Origin: GCA-2720865 sp047630275 | GTDB taxonomy: Bacteria; Bdellovibrionota; Bacteriovoracia; Bacteriovoracales; Bacteriovoracaceae | Direction of reading: 5' to 3' | DNA: 64,000 bases | NCBI GenBank assembly: GCA_047630275.1 | Contig: JBLHVN010000001.1 | Span: 1,736,001-1,800,000, forward strand | Shown: positions 25,982 to 35,236 of the stretch, piece by piece | Position numbering within the stretch: position 1 is the first letter of the stretch | Layout: every line of letters starts with the position of its first letter | Position numbers and translations under genes: made by a program | The notes under the pieces: generated by a model | The model's database searches: none | Told to the model about the DNA's origin: nothing | Seen by the model: only the letters and a program-made list of their open reading frames with translations

Positions 25982-26947
25982 CTAGTCTAAGTCGTTTTCA
26001 TATTCGTTACAGTCTCTTTCTCTTCTGAACCTTTCAAGTTCGCCTGAGCCTGGGATAGATTTATAAAAATAATAGTAACACTTGTTGTTTGCTTTATTCT
26101 TTTCTCTATTAATCACGGCATCTCTGATATCCCATGGTTCATTTTTTAGAATATACTTAAAGCCACCAGCTATTGATGAAGCAGTTGGGGCTAAAACTTT
26201 AGGAGTGGCCATTGCGATGGAAGCTTTTTCAAGGGTCTTAGGCAGAGCTTTATTAACTTTTGCTCTCTTAAAGGACTCCTCAAGATCTAAGAAACTCCCA
26301 TCCTTCGCTTGCAGGCTTGGTAGGAACTCATCACCTTTTTCTAAGAGATCTAAGCTGGCCTTTGAAATGCTTTTTATTGAACTGATCCCCTCTTGTCTCA
26401 CGAGGTTTGAATTAAAGGCCTTGCCAGGTGTTAGGTCAAAGCTCGCAACACTTGTTCCTAATTTAGAGAGGTTCATCTTAACTGCGCCTTTAGTTAATAA
26501 GACATCTGTTGAAGGCGCTCCTTTTACTAAGTAACTATTCGCCAGTATCTCTGTTCCTCTTACACCAAGAGCAATCTCTGCATTGGAATAGATAATGCTC
26601 TCCCCTTCCTTACGTTTCTCTTTAACATGGGCCCTGATTTTTCCTCTTAAGAAATGAAAGACTGAAGTTCTCTTGCCATCGTTGATCTTGAAGTTCTTTA
26701 CTTCGAAAATGCTATTTGGTCCTAGTGAGATAAGAGTATTGTCGATGAAGCGCACCTTTAATAAAGTGGCGGCCTTGGTTATCAGGGTGTCCCCTGATTT
26801 AATGGCCGTGCCAAGCTCTATTGGAGTCTCTATCCCTTTGATAAAAGCGTTCCCTTTAACGACTAGAACCCTCGCCACATCTTCAGCGGCGGCCACCTGA
26901 GTGCCATTGAATAATAAGATTAAACTTAAAAGTGTAAGAACTTTCAC
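25982..26947 (-). CDS. Secreted FecR-domain protein
   Basis: 321 residues with a Sec signal peptide (cut near VAAAE). Residues 23-180 match the FecR fold: VLVVKGNAFIKG, LKVRFIDNTLISLGPNS and a conserved EIALGVRGTEI segment. Classical FecR is an inner-membrane anti-sigma regulator; this copy has no membrane anchor and no sigma factor nearby, so it belongs to the free periplasmic FecR-like group whose role is unclear. The rest is Ala/Lys-rich with a Cys near the C-terminus. A second FecR-like export is at 35230-35820. Confidence 0.8.
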   Translation of the reverse strand: MKVLTLLSLILLFNGTQVAAAEDVARVLVVKGNAFIKGIETPIELGTAIKSGDTLITKAATLLKVRFIDNTLISLGPNSIFEVKNFKINDGKRTSVFHFLRGKIRAHVKEKRKEGESIIYSNAEIALGVRGTEILANSYLVKGAPSTDVLLTKGAVKMNLSKLGTSVASFDLTPGKAFNSNLVRQEGISSIKSISKASLDLLEKGDEFLPSLQAKDGSFLDLEESFKRAKVNKALPKTLEKASIAMATPKVLAPTASSIAGGFKYILKNEPWDIRDAVINREKNKANNKCYYYFYKSIPGSGELERFRRERDCNEYENDLD

Positions 26948-26989
26948 ACTTCCTCCTTGAAGTAATTTTGTTTAATTCATTATAAACAA

Positions 26990-27703
26990 TTATTGCCAAG
27001 GGGAAAGCTCTACATGGGGCACATCATTGCAAAGAATAGGAACTCCTGTGGACTGAAGAGACCTAGCTTTCTTATCAATGAAGATGGCCTGTGAGATGCC
27101 AAAGATTTGAAGCTTTAAATACTTAGTTAAGAGTTTATTTAACTTCTTTTTCTGTTTTCCTTGAGTCCTTTTCAAGTAGCGAGGAGCTAAATCGCCGGTT
27201 CGCCGTAAACTCTCAAGTAAATGCCTAAGAAGGCAGTCATAAGAAGAGTTAAATTCAAGCCTTTGTATTTCGTTTTCAGTTTGTTTCTTAAAAGAATTAA
27301 ATCCTTCTTGAAGGGACGCCTTTAACCTTGATTTTATCTCCTTTGCTTTGGGAGATTTAGAGATTAAATAAGGTCTCGGAATCTGCGTAGTATCTATTAT
27401 AAACTCTGGTGTGAGGGCCATGTCTACAAAGTCTTCGCACATAACAGGTATGCCTTTTCTTTTAAACTTAGCAGCTTTTCTATCGTATTTGAGGGACTTT
27501 AGGATGATGAAGCGCTCCCATAGGATCAAATAACGGCTGATCTTTAGGCTCTCTCCATTGGTTGCTTTAGCGTATAAGGGCTTTCTTATCTTGTTAAGCT
27601 CAATGGCGTCCTTTACATGATCGTAAAAACAGCGATTTAACTCCTCCCCTAAGGCTGAGAAGCTTATGATAAGTGAGAATAGTATAACTAGGTTTCTCAT
27701 CAC
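26990..27703 (-). CDS. Secreted protein with internal duplication
   Basis: 237 residues with a Sec signal peptide (cut near SALGE). The two halves of the mature protein match each other: CFYDHVKDAIEL aligns with CLLRHLLESLRR, and DRKAAKFKRKGIPVMCEDF aligns with DKKARSLQSTGVPILCNDV, each followed by a similar short acidic-hydrophobic tail. Each half has two Cys, likely one disulfide each. The start could be GTG 27703 or the adjacent ATG 27700. No family recognised. Confidence 0.65.
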   Translation of the reverse strand: MMRNLVILFSLIISFSALGEELNRCFYDHVKDAIELNKIRKPLYAKATNGESLKISRYLILWERFIILKSLKYDRKAAKFKRKGIPVMCEDFVDMALTPEFIIDTTQIPRPYLISKSPKAKEIKSRLKASLQEGFNSFKKQTENEIQRLEFNSSYDCLLRHLLESLRRTGDLAPRYLKRTQGKQKKKLNKLLTKYLKLQIFGISQAIFIDKKARSLQSTGVPILCNDVPHVELSPWQ

Positions 27704-27749
27704 TTATTCATAACGCAAAGAATAATAAGCTTCAAGGAAACTGTAGGCT

Positions 27750-28847
27750 TTACTCAGTTTCTAGAAGGATTCTAAGCATTCTTCTTAGAGGCTCAGCTGC
27801 TCCCCATAGGAGTTGATCACCTACGGTAAAGACATTTATATACTCAGGACCGAGGTTCATCTTTCTTACCCGGCCTACAGGAATCTCAAGAGTGCCAGTA
27901 GCGTAAGTGGGGCTTAGATACTTCAAGGTGTCTTCTTTATTATTTTCAACAAACTTCACCCATGGATTTGACTCTTTTATAAGCGTTTCAACCTCGCTGA
28001 GAGGAAGGTCTTTTTTTAATTTTATGGTTAGCCCTTGAGAATGACAGCGCATGGCCCCCATTCTTACGCAAGTTCCATCGACAGGGATCATCTTACTTGT
28101 CTCTAGGATCTTATTAGTTTCACTAACACCTTTCCATTCTTCTTTAGTTTGACCATCTTTCACGGGAACATCTATCCAAGGAATCAATGCACCCGCAAGA
28201 GGGGCTCCAAAATGTTGAGTAGGAAAGCTTCTTCCCCTCATTGATTCAGCCACATTTCGATCGACTTCAAGGATTGCTTTAGATGGATCGCTCAAACCAC
28301 CTAGAACCTTCATCTGGTCTAAGAGCTCTAACATATTCTTGGCCCCTGCTCCCGAAGCCGCTTGATAAGTCATGCTCGTTACCCATTCAACATGACCACT
28401 ATTGAAGAGTCCTCCAATGGCCATCAACATCAATGACACTGTACAATTAGGACCGATAAAATCTTTTTTTCCAGAACTCAAGGCCTTTTTAATCACATCG
28501 AAATTTACAGGATCAAGAATAAGCGTGGAATCCTCTTTCATTCTAAGCGCCGAGGCGGCGTCAATCCAATAACCATCAAAGCCTTCAGAGCGAAGCTTTG
28601 GATAGACCTCGTTGGTATAATCGCCCCCTTGGCAAGTAAGGATTATATCCATCTTTTTTAATTCATTTATATCTTTAGCGTCGAGGAGGACATCACTTGA
28701 AGATTTATAATCAGGAGCTTTTTCCCCTTTTTGAGACGTCGTAAAAAAGTAAGCATCGATGAGATCGAAGTCTTTTTCCGTTTTCATTCTGTCCATAAGA
28801 ACAGAGCCTACCATTCCACGCCAACCAATAATTCCAATCTTTTTCAT
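27750..28847 (-). CDS. asd: Aspartate-semialdehyde dehydrogenase
   Basis: 365 residues. NADP-binding motif IGIIGWRGMVGSVL at the N-terminus, catalytic Cys135 in GPNCTVSLM, substrate segment GAGAKNMLEL and late MRCHSQG with the active-site His. The length and motif style match the gamma-proteobacterial Asd subgroup. It reduces aspartyl phosphate to aspartate semialdehyde, the second step toward lysine, methionine and threonine. It is divergent from the lysC operon, whose 360-base leader holds a lysine riboswitch; asd itself lies outside that control. Confidence 0.95.
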   Translation of the reverse strand: MKKIGIIGWRGMVGSVLMDRMKTEKDFDLIDAYFFTTSQKGEKAPDYKSSSDVLLDAKDINELKKMDIILTCQGGDYTNEVYPKLRSEGFDGYWIDAASALRMKEDSTLILDPVNFDVIKKALSSGKKDFIGPNCTVSLMLMAIGGLFNSGHVEWVTSMTYQAASGAGAKNMLELLDQMKVLGGLSDPSKAILEVDRNVAESMRGRSFPTQHFGAPLAGALIPWIDVPVKDGQTKEEWKGVSETNKILETSKMIPVDGTCVRMGAMRCHSQGLTIKLKKDLPLSEVETLIKESNPWVKFVENNKEDTLKYLSPTYATGTLEIPVGRVRKMNLGPEYINVFTVGDQLLWGAAEPLRRMLRILLETE

Positions 28848-28896
28848 AAGTCCCTCGAGATAATAACTGCCACCATAATTATAAAAAGCCTTTAAC

Positions 28897-28925
28897 TTGT
28901 AAACTGACTCTTTTTAGTCTAGTCT
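28897..28925 (+). promoter_or_regulatory. Candidate promoter of the lysine operon
   Basis: TTGTAA, 17 bases, TAGTCT. It is placed just upstream of the riboswitch aptamer so that the transcript would include all of it. The match to consensus is moderate. Confidence 0.4.
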
Positions 28926-28934
28926 TTTATTTGT

Positions 28935-29118
28935 GTTGCCGAAGAGGTGCAGTTCACAGGCAGCTTAAAACGAGGACGTTGGTGTCCATTTGAGTTTTAA
29001 GTCAGGGGTGAAGTTGCCGAAGTAAGATGGACACCAATATCTATCTTACTGGTTCGTATGAGTTGATTCTCGCGGACTGTCATGGGATTCAAAGCCCCCG
29101 TGGAGAACTTCAGGCCGG
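28935..29118 (+). promoter_or_regulatory. Lysine riboswitch (L box)
   Basis: The conserved L-box core elements occur in the right order: GAAGAGGTGCAG at 28941-28952, GGGGTGAAGTTGCCGAAGTAAG near 29004-29024, CTTACTGGTTCGTATGAG near 29045-29062, and GACTGTCA near 29075-29082. Closing stem P1 can form between CCGAAG (28939-28944) and CTTCAGG (29108-29114). These aptamers bind lysine and reduce expression of lysine genes, which fits the downstream lysC-dap operon. The roughly 90 bases after it, up to lysC, form the expression platform; a CGGA/TCCG hairpin near 29116-29128 followed by CTTT might be part of a terminator, though weak. Confidence 0.85.
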
Positions 29119-29211
29119 ATTATTCCGTCTTTAACTCACCGCTTTAGCACGCATAAACTTTTAATTTTTCAATGTTTTAAGTAACATTGGGCAAACTTTT
29201 GAAGGTAAATG

Positions 29212-30585
29212 ATGAGTGCAGACAAAACTAAAGTCACAGTAGCAAAATTTGGCGGATCCTCCATGAGTGATGCCTTGGCCATCCGGCGTTCGGCTAAGGT
29301 TGCTTTTGATCATAAGGCCAATATAGTGGTTGTCTCGGCCACTTATGGAACAACTAACCTTCTTATTAAACTCATTGACCTGGCCGTCACTGGCCCATGG
29401 GCAGGTTGCCAAGAGATCTTAAGTGACCTTGAAGATAGGCACTTAAAGATAGCTTCCGAACTTGAAGCCACTCCTCAAATCATAGAAGAGATTGGTGAAG
29501 TCTTTAGAGAACTTGAAACCATCACTAAAGGGGTTAATCTTTTAAAAGACTGTAGCCCTAAGGCCACAGACGGAATCCTTAGTGTTGGTGAAAGGATCTC
29601 TTCACCACTTATGACCATGGCCCTTAAAGAATTATATAGTGATAAAGAAGTAGAGTTATTTGATATCAGAAAAGTTATCAAGACCGATGATAAGTTCGGC
29701 GCGGCCACTCCTGATTTTAACCAAATAAAAACTAACGCAGATAAATTTCTTATAGGCGCCAAATACGGTGACGTTGTCTATGTAACCCAAGGCTTTATCG
29801 GCTCTAACGAAGCAGGAAGCACTACAACTCTTGGGCGTGGAGGCTCTGATTACTCAGCTTCTCTAATCGCTGAGGGCATGGGCGCAGACCTCCTTGAGAT
29901 CTGGACTGATGTTGCAGGCATTGCCACCACTGATCCTAGGGTTTGTGAATCAGCAAGACCTATCAATGAAATCACTTTTCAAGAAGCCGCTGAGATGGCC
30001 ACTATGGGGGCCAAGATCCTTCATCCTACAACCCTGACTCCTGTTAAAAGGGCCGGCATTCCGGTCTTTGTTGGCTCTAGCCTAGAGCCTGACGCTCCTG
30101 GCACTTGGATTAAGAAAACAAGCGAGGAAGCACCCCTAGTAAGGGCCCTGGCCACCCGAAGTGATCAAAGCCTATTGACTTTATCAACGCCAGACATGCT
30201 CCAACAGCATGGTTTCTTGTTCAAGATCTTCGAGATCTTTAACCGTCATCAAATCTCTGTTGACAGTATTACGACTTCAGAGATTTCAGTTGCCTTGACT
30301 ATAGATGACTCTACTCTTCTTAATAAAAAGCTTTTAACTGAACTTGAAAACTTTGCCAGCGTTACAGTTGAAGAAGACCTAACTCTTGTAAGTGTCATTG
30401 GAAATCATATCAACCACACTGCTGGAATCGCACAAAAACTATTCAATGCCCTGCAAGGGGATGATTCAAAAATAAATGTCCGTATGATCTGCCATGGTGC
30501 TAGTAAGCATAACTTCTGTTTCCTGGTACATGAAGACGATGCCACCATGGCGGTCACGCGACTACACAAGGAATTCATAGGGTGA
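29212..30585 (+). CDS. lysC: Aspartate kinase with two ACT domains
   Basis: 457 residues. Kinase motif VAKFGGSSM at the start, GRGGSDYSA near residue 220 and a TDVAGI segment; two ACT domains follow (about 315-385 and 390-457), the usual site of lysine feedback. Size and layout match the LysC (aspartokinase III) type. There is no fused homoserine dehydrogenase. Tandem ATG codons occur at 29209 and 29212; GAAGG is better spaced for the second. First gene behind the lysine riboswitch; it phosphorylates aspartate. Confidence 0.93.
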   Translation: MSADKTKVTVAKFGGSSMSDALAIRRSAKVAFDHKANIVVVSATYGTTNLLIKLIDLAVTGPWAGCQEILSDLEDRHLKIASELEATPQIIEEIGEVFRELETITKGVNLLKDCSPKATDGILSVGERISSPLMTMALKELYSDKEVELFDIRKVIKTDDKFGAATPDFNQIKTNADKFLIGAKYGDVVYVTQGFIGSNEAGSTTTLGRGGSDYSASLIAEGMGADLLEIWTDVAGIATTDPRVCESARPINEITFQEAAEMATMGAKILHPTTLTPVKRAGIPVFVGSSLEPDAPGTWIKKTSEEAPLVRALATRSDQSLLTLSTPDMLQQHGFLFKIFEIFNRHQISVDSITTSEISVALTIDDSTLLNKKLLTELENFASVTVEEDLTLVSVIGNHINHTAGIAQKLFNALQGDDSKINVRMICHGASKHNFCFLVHEDDATMAVTRLHKEFIG

Positions 30586-31250
30586 AAATAGCTGTACTTG
30601 GTAAAGGAAAGACTGGAAAGAAAGTTATCGAACAACTTGGTTTTGAACACGAGCATACCATCTTTGATAGCGTGAATCCCCCCACTTTAGAAAGCTTGAA
30701 AGGCCATGACGTTGTCATCAGCTTTCTTCCGGGAGAGCCATTTCTTAGCTATATCGATATCTTGGTTGATTCCAAGATCCCAGTAGTCACTGGATCGACG
30801 GGGTTTGATTGGCCTAGCGAGATCGATAAAAGATTAAAAGAAAATAAAACCCCTTGGGTCAGGGCCCATAATTTTAGCCTCGGCATGAACCTGGTTCATG
30901 AAATGATCAGGGTTATGTCTAAAGCGGATAAGCTCTTTTCTGCTCCAAGATTTAAGATTCATGAAGTTCATCATATAATGAAAGTCGATGCCCCCTCTGG
31001 CACCGCCCTCTCTTGGCAAGAATGGAGTGAGCATGAATGTAAGATTACATCTGCCCGCACCGGAGATGTGGTTGGGGATCATAAGCTAACTATTGAAACA
31101 GAAACTGAAGATATCATCGTTCAGCATCAAGCAAAGGACCGCGGTATCTTTGCAGCCGGGGCCCTATGGTCCGCTGATAAAATAATAAAAAAAGAAGTCC
31201 CTGCGGGGCTTAATGAATTTAGCGCTTTGGCCATTAAGGAACTTTTATGA
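30582..31250 (+). CDS. dapB: 4-hydroxy-tetrahydrodipicolinate reductase
   Basis: 222 residues, shorter than the 240-270 usual. N-terminal NAD(P) motif VLGKGKTGK, EVHHIMKVDAPSGTAL with the catalytic His and Lys, and a C-terminal oligomerisation helix. GTG start overlaps the lysC stop. It reduces the product of DapA. The first glycine motif differs from the common GxxGxxG form, but the substrate motif leaves little doubt. Confidence 0.92.
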   Translation: MKIAVLGKGKTGKKVIEQLGFEHEHTIFDSVNPPTLESLKGHDVVISFLPGEPFLSYIDILVDSKIPVVTGSTGFDWPSEIDKRLKENKTPWVRAHNFSLGMNLVHEMIRVMSKADKLFSAPRFKIHEVHHIMKVDAPSGTALSWQEWSEHECKITSARTGDVVGDHKLTIETETEDIIVQHQAKDRGIFAAGALWSADKIIKKEVPAGLNEFSALAIKELL

Positions 31251-32125
31251 ATTTAAATGACTATCCCCTCTGGACAGCTGTTATCACTCCAATGAAAGAA
31301 GACGGCTCTGTTGATTATGAATCTCTTGGAGTTTGCCTTGATCAACAAGCAGAGGCAAAAAACGGTATCTTGATCCTAGGCTCTACAGGAGAGGCCTTAA
31401 ACCTGGACTCTTATGAGAGAACAAAGATCTTAGATTTTCTCAAGGACAAAAAACCAAACGCTCCTATTATGTGCGGTGTTGGTGGCTCGAATCTTGAAGA
31501 GCAATTAGCATGGGTGGCCCATCTTGAAACCCTTCCAATTGATGCTTATCTTCTTGTTGTTCCCCTTTACGCGAAACCAGGAAGCGAAGGTCAGTATGAG
31601 TGGTTCAAGGCCTTAATGGACGCCTCAACCAAGCCTTGCATGCTCTATAATGTTCCTTCAAGAACAGGGATTGATATGAGTCTAAGCGCTCTAGAGCGCC
31701 TTAATACCCATAAGAACTTTTGGGCAGTTAAAGAAGCTTCAGGGTCAGTAGAGAAGTTCAAAGAATATGTAAAGGCCGCTGGTAATGGCCGCGTTTATTC
31801 AGGGGATGATGGACTTCTTCCTGCCTTTGCTCCTCATGGGTGCAAGGGTCTTGTTAGCGTGGCCGCCAATTCATGGCCTAAGCAAACCCACCGTTATACA
31901 GAGCTTGCTCTTAGTGGAGGATTAAAAGACGCAAAGCTTTGGGAAGATTCCGCTAATGCATTATTTGTCGCCTCCAACCCGATTCCTGTTAAATGGTTAA
32001 TGGCGCAAAATAAGACTATTGCAACTGGCGTCCTAAGGGCCCCTTTAACTGAAAAGGATATGTGCAAGATCGAAGAAGTCACTAAAGCAGATAAAGAAAT
32101 TAATAATTGGTTTAATAACTTATAA
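31247..32125 (+). CDS. dapA: 4-hydroxy-tetrahydrodipicolinate synthase
   Basis: 292 residues. Schiff-base Lys162 in WAVKEASG, Tyr134 in MLYNVPSRTG, and the GSTGEA motif near residue 45 that binds pyruvate. It condenses pyruvate with aspartate semialdehyde. Start overlaps the dapB stop by four bases (ATGA), so translation is coupled. Confidence 0.95.
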   Translation: MNLNDYPLWTAVITPMKEDGSVDYESLGVCLDQQAEAKNGILILGSTGEALNLDSYERTKILDFLKDKKPNAPIMCGVGGSNLEEQLAWVAHLETLPIDAYLLVVPLYAKPGSEGQYEWFKALMDASTKPCMLYNVPSRTGIDMSLSALERLNTHKNFWAVKEASGSVEKFKEYVKAAGNGRVYSGDDGLLPAFAPHGCKGLVSVAANSWPKQTHRYTELALSGGLKDAKLWEDSANALFVASNPIPVKWLMAQNKTIATGVLRAPLTEKDMCKIEEVTKADKEINNWFNNL

Positions 32126-32134
32126 GGATTGAAT

Positions 32135-32875
32135 ATGAATTGGGAAGAAGCACTAAAAGGATTAGAAGATGGAAGCTTACGAGCGGCCAATAAGATTGAT
32201 GGAAAATGGCAGGCCAATACAGAAGTTAAGGGCGCTATCTTAGAAGCCTTCAAAGCGGGCGAGCTCATTGAAGAAAATGGATTTGTTGATAAGCACAATC
32301 TTATGCCTCAAAGATTTACCCCAGAGCGCGGGATTCGTTTAGTCCCAGGGGGCTCTTCAGTGAGAAGAGGCTCTTATGTAGCTAAGGGCGTGATCATCAT
32401 GCCTCCTGCTTATATAAATATCGGGGCCTATGTTGACGAAGGAACTATGGTTGATAGCCATGCCTTAGTTGGTTCATGCGCGCAGATTGGAAAGAATGTT
32501 CACCTCTCTGCTGGCGTTCAAATCGGCGGCGTCTTAGAGCCTATCGGACTTGCCCCCGTTATTATTGAAGACAATGCTTTTATCGGTGCAGGCTCAGTTA
32601 TCGTGGAAGGTATTCAAGTTCTCGAGCGCGCCGTGATCGCCCCCGGAGTCATCCTCTCTAAAGGCGTCCCAGTATTTGATTGCGTGAATGAAAGAATGCT
32701 AGAGCGAGGGGAGGCCATTCCAGCTGGCGCCGTTGTGGTTCCTGGAACAAGACCTGTAAATGATAAGTTATCTTGGGCCAAGAGTCAGGGCATTCAAATG
32801 AACTGCGCTTTAATTATAAAATACAGAGATGAAAAGTCTGACGCCAGCTTGGAGCTTGAAAGTTTTCTAAGATGA
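32135..32875 (+). CDS. dapD: Tetrahydrodipicolinate N-succinyltransferase
   Basis: 246 residues. Left-handed beta-helix made of hexapeptide repeats (for example YINIGAYVDEGTMVDSHA, LVGSCAQIGKNVHLS, VQIGGVLEP). The VQIGGVLEP and FIGAGSVIVEG motifs are those of DapD. ATG 32135 is chosen over TTG 32129 since AAGGA is 6 bases before it. It commits the operon to an acylated pathway, so a desuccinylase and a transaminase are required. No dapE is seen, but a zinc deacylase gene ends the operon. Confidence 0.93.
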   Translation: MNWEEALKGLEDGSLRAANKIDGKWQANTEVKGAILEAFKAGELIEENGFVDKHNLMPQRFTPERGIRLVPGGSSVRRGSYVAKGVIIMPPAYINIGAYVDEGTMVDSHALVGSCAQIGKNVHLSAGVQIGGVLEPIGLAPVIIEDNAFIGAGSVIVEGIQVLERAVIAPGVILSKGVPVFDCVNERMLERGEAIPAGAVVVPGTRPVNDKLSWAKSQGIQMNCALIIKYRDEKSDASLELESFLR

Positions 32876-34086
32876 ACTTACCCAAGCTTAAGCCAGAACA
32901 TAGAGAGATGCTAAAAAGCGCCATGGATCGACTTGATTCAAGTTTTTATTATTACGACCTAGACGCTCTTGAAGAGCACCTAACTTATATGCGTGATAAT
33001 AAAGACCCAGACCTAAAGCTCTGGTACGCCTGTAAAGCAAACCCACTCTCAGCGATTCTAAAACTTCTTCGCAACCTAGACTTTGGACTAGATGTGGCCT
33101 CAAAAGGAGAGCTAGATCAAGTCTTAAGTTCCGGTCTCTTGCCAAAGAACATCCTCTCAACAGGACCTAGCAAGAGCAGGCGCTACTTAAAACAACTCCT
33201 CATGGCCGACGTTGACGTCATTGTTCTTGAATCGATCAATCAGGCCTATTGGCTCAATTCAATTGCGGAGAATCTTCAAAAGAACCCAAAGGTCCTCCTT
33301 CGCGTTCAGCTTGAATGGGAGGAAGGAAAATCAGTCCTTGGGGGCAATGACATCACTCCATTTGGAATTGAACCTGATCAGTGGAAGAAGATGGAAAAAT
33401 CTAAAACCAGTTCTTTAGATATAGTTGGTTTTCATGTGTTTCAATGGGGAAACATTCTTGAAGTTCCGCGCCTAGAGAAGATTTGGATGAAGATTGCTCA
33501 AGAGTGCCTGGAGCTTTCAAAAGACCTAGGCGTTCCGCTAAAGATCCTCGATCTTGGTGGCGGGCTTGGTATTCCTTATAAAGAAGATGAAACCAAAGTG
33601 TCATGGGAAGAAGTTAATTCTGTTCTCACTAAAGTAAAAGAGACCTATGGTCTCTCAAAGATCTGGATGGAGCTAGGGCGATTTGCTGTGGGTGAATCTG
33701 GTATGTACTTTACCCAGGTCATCGATAGAAAGTCAGTCAGGGGGCAAGAGCTTTTAGTCACTGATGGTGGCATCAACCATATGGCAAGGCCCGCCTTAAC
33801 CGGTCAACCCTTCCCTTGTGAGTTATTTAGAAATTCTAAAGCTGAACTTTCAAGATTCTATGTTCATGGCCCTCTTTGTACGGGACTTGATAAACTCGGA
33901 GACTTTGATCTCCCAAGTGATGTAGGCCCTGGAGATTGGCTTTGTTTCAAACAGGCCGGAGCCTATGGCTTTACAGAGAGCATGCCCTATTTTCTCTGCC
34001 ATAATCTTCCTGCTGAAGTTGTTATCTACAAAGGAAACATGATGTCACCAAGACCTATTAGACAGAGCGCTGAATGGCTTTTATGA
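32872..34086 (+). CDS. lysA: Diaminopimelate decarboxylase family enzyme
   Basis: 404 residues, a fold-III PLP decarboxylase. PLP Lys55 in YACKANP, glycine loop LDLGGGLGIPY near 228, ELGRFAVGESG near 268, and HGPLCTGLDKLG with the active-site Cys. The usual HFHIGSQ is HVFQWGN here, and the end reads GAYGFTESMPYF, so it is a divergent member close to the LysA/carboxynorspermidine-type branch. Operon position strongly favours lysine formation from meso-diaminopimelate. It overlaps dapD by four bases. Confidence 0.85.
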   Translation: MNLPKLKPEHREMLKSAMDRLDSSFYYYDLDALEEHLTYMRDNKDPDLKLWYACKANPLSAILKLLRNLDFGLDVASKGELDQVLSSGLLPKNILSTGPSKSRRYLKQLLMADVDVIVLESINQAYWLNSIAENLQKNPKVLLRVQLEWEEGKSVLGGNDITPFGIEPDQWKKMEKSKTSSLDIVGFHVFQWGNILEVPRLEKIWMKIAQECLELSKDLGVPLKILDLGGGLGIPYKEDETKVSWEEVNSVLTKVKETYGLSKIWMELGRFAVGESGMYFTQVIDRKSVRGQELLVTDGGINHMARPALTGQPFPCELFRNSKAELSRFYVHGPLCTGLDKLGDFDLPSDVGPGDWLCFKQAGAYGFTESMPYFLCHNLPAEVVIYKGNMMSPRPIRQSAEWLL

Positions 34087-34093
34087 TCTCATC

Positions 34094-35236
34094 ATGAATA
34101 AATTAGAAAGAATTGATTTTCCTTTAAAACAACAACCTAATGGTGACTATCTTTGGCTTAACCTCTTCAGGATCAATTCTGGAAAGAAAGGTCCCCATGT
34201 TCATATTCAGGCCAATGTCCACGGGGCAGAATTACAAGGAAACCTTGTGATCCATGAGCTAATGGACTTTTTTATAAACACTCCCTTTGAGGGTTCTATT
34301 ACTTTTATTCCCTTTGCCAACCCAAGTGCCGTTAATCAAAAGTCAGGCATGTATACCCAAGGTCGCTACAACCCAGTCTCAGGGAAGAACTGGAACCGAA
34401 ATTATTTTGAATTATTAAAAGATAAAAGATCTGAATTTAACCTTGAAGACTTTGTCACAAAAAATATCTCTGAAGATGAAGATGATATCAAAGAGAAATT
34501 TAAGAGCGTCCTTTTTAATATTTGTGATGAGCTAGAAAAAAAGACTTCTTCAAGAGCTCATCAAGATGAAGATGGGCACTTTAATCTTTTACTACAAAAA
34601 GTGGCTTCCACGGCCGATATTGTCTTAGACCTACACACAGGCCCCATTGCTACCCGCTATATCTATACAACTGACTATCAACTTGAGTCGGCCTTAAATT
34701 TTAAGTTTCCTCATTATCTTGTCATCCCCCCTGAATTTGACGGGGCCATGGACGAGGCGAGCTTTATGCCTTGGTTTAACTTAAGTGAAGAATTTAAAAA
34801 ACAAGGGCGTGATTTAAGGGGTGGGTTTGAATCATATACCATTGAATTAGGCAGTGAAGAGCGCATCTCTTTTGATGAAGCCAAGCTTGATTCAAAAAGA
34901 ATCTTAAATTATCTAAAGACTAAGAATGTTCATGATCAATCAATTGAAGACCTCCCAAATCTGACTATTAAGACTTGCCTCTTAAAAGATTATAGAAGCT
35001 ACTACGCTCCACGAGGTGGCCTTTATGAATTCTGCTTCTCTCCAGGCGAGGCCTTTAAAAAAGGAGATGTCCTAGCAAAGTCTTTGAACTTTAAACCAGT
35101 AAAAGGAAATGAGACCTTCTCAAAGGCCATAGAGGAAGTGCACGCTGCTGAAGATGGCATTGTCATCAATCACTCAACTAGCGCCAGCTTGGCAGGAGGT
35201 CACCCTCTCTACCAAGTTATGGAAAATATTCAGTGA
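34094..35236 (+). CDS. AstE/AspA-type zinc deacylase; candidate desuccinylase of the lysine pathway
   Basis: 380 residues. Zinc ligands of the succinylglutamate desuccinylase/aspartoacylase (M14-related) family: His43 and Glu46 in NVHGAE and His181 in DLHTGP, plus a late ESYTIELGSEE with the catalytic Glu. The C-terminal 90 residues form the beta domain of the family (DGIVINHSTSASLAGG). It begins 7 bases after lysA and is the last gene of the riboswitch operon. Known relatives remove succinyl or acetyl groups from amino acids. Removing succinate from N-succinyl-L,L-diaminopimelate, the DapE step, is the natural inference, but is untested. Confidence 0.75.
   Translation: MNKLERIDFPLKQQPNGDYLWLNLFRINSGKKGPHVHIQANVHGAELQGNLVIHELMDFFINTPFEGSITFIPFANPSAVNQKSGMYTQGRYNPVSGKNWNRNYFELLKDKRSEFNLEDFVTKNISEDEDDIKEKFKSVLFNICDELEKKTSSRAHQDEDGHFNLLLQKVASTADIVLDLHTGPIATRYIYTTDYQLESALNFKFPHYLVIPPEFDGAMDEASFMPWFNLSEEFKKQGRDLRGGFESYTIELGSEERISFDEAKLDSKRILNYLKTKNVHDQSIEDLPNLTIKTCLLKDYRSYYAPRGGLYEFCFSPGEAFKKGDVLAKSLNFKPVKGNETFSKAIEEVHAAEDGIVINHSTSASLAGGHPLYQVMENIQ

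Noticed and set aside
33212..33604. Small ORFs on either strand within lysA
   Set aside because: Shadow frames of a confident gene; no ribosome-binding site and unnatural composition.
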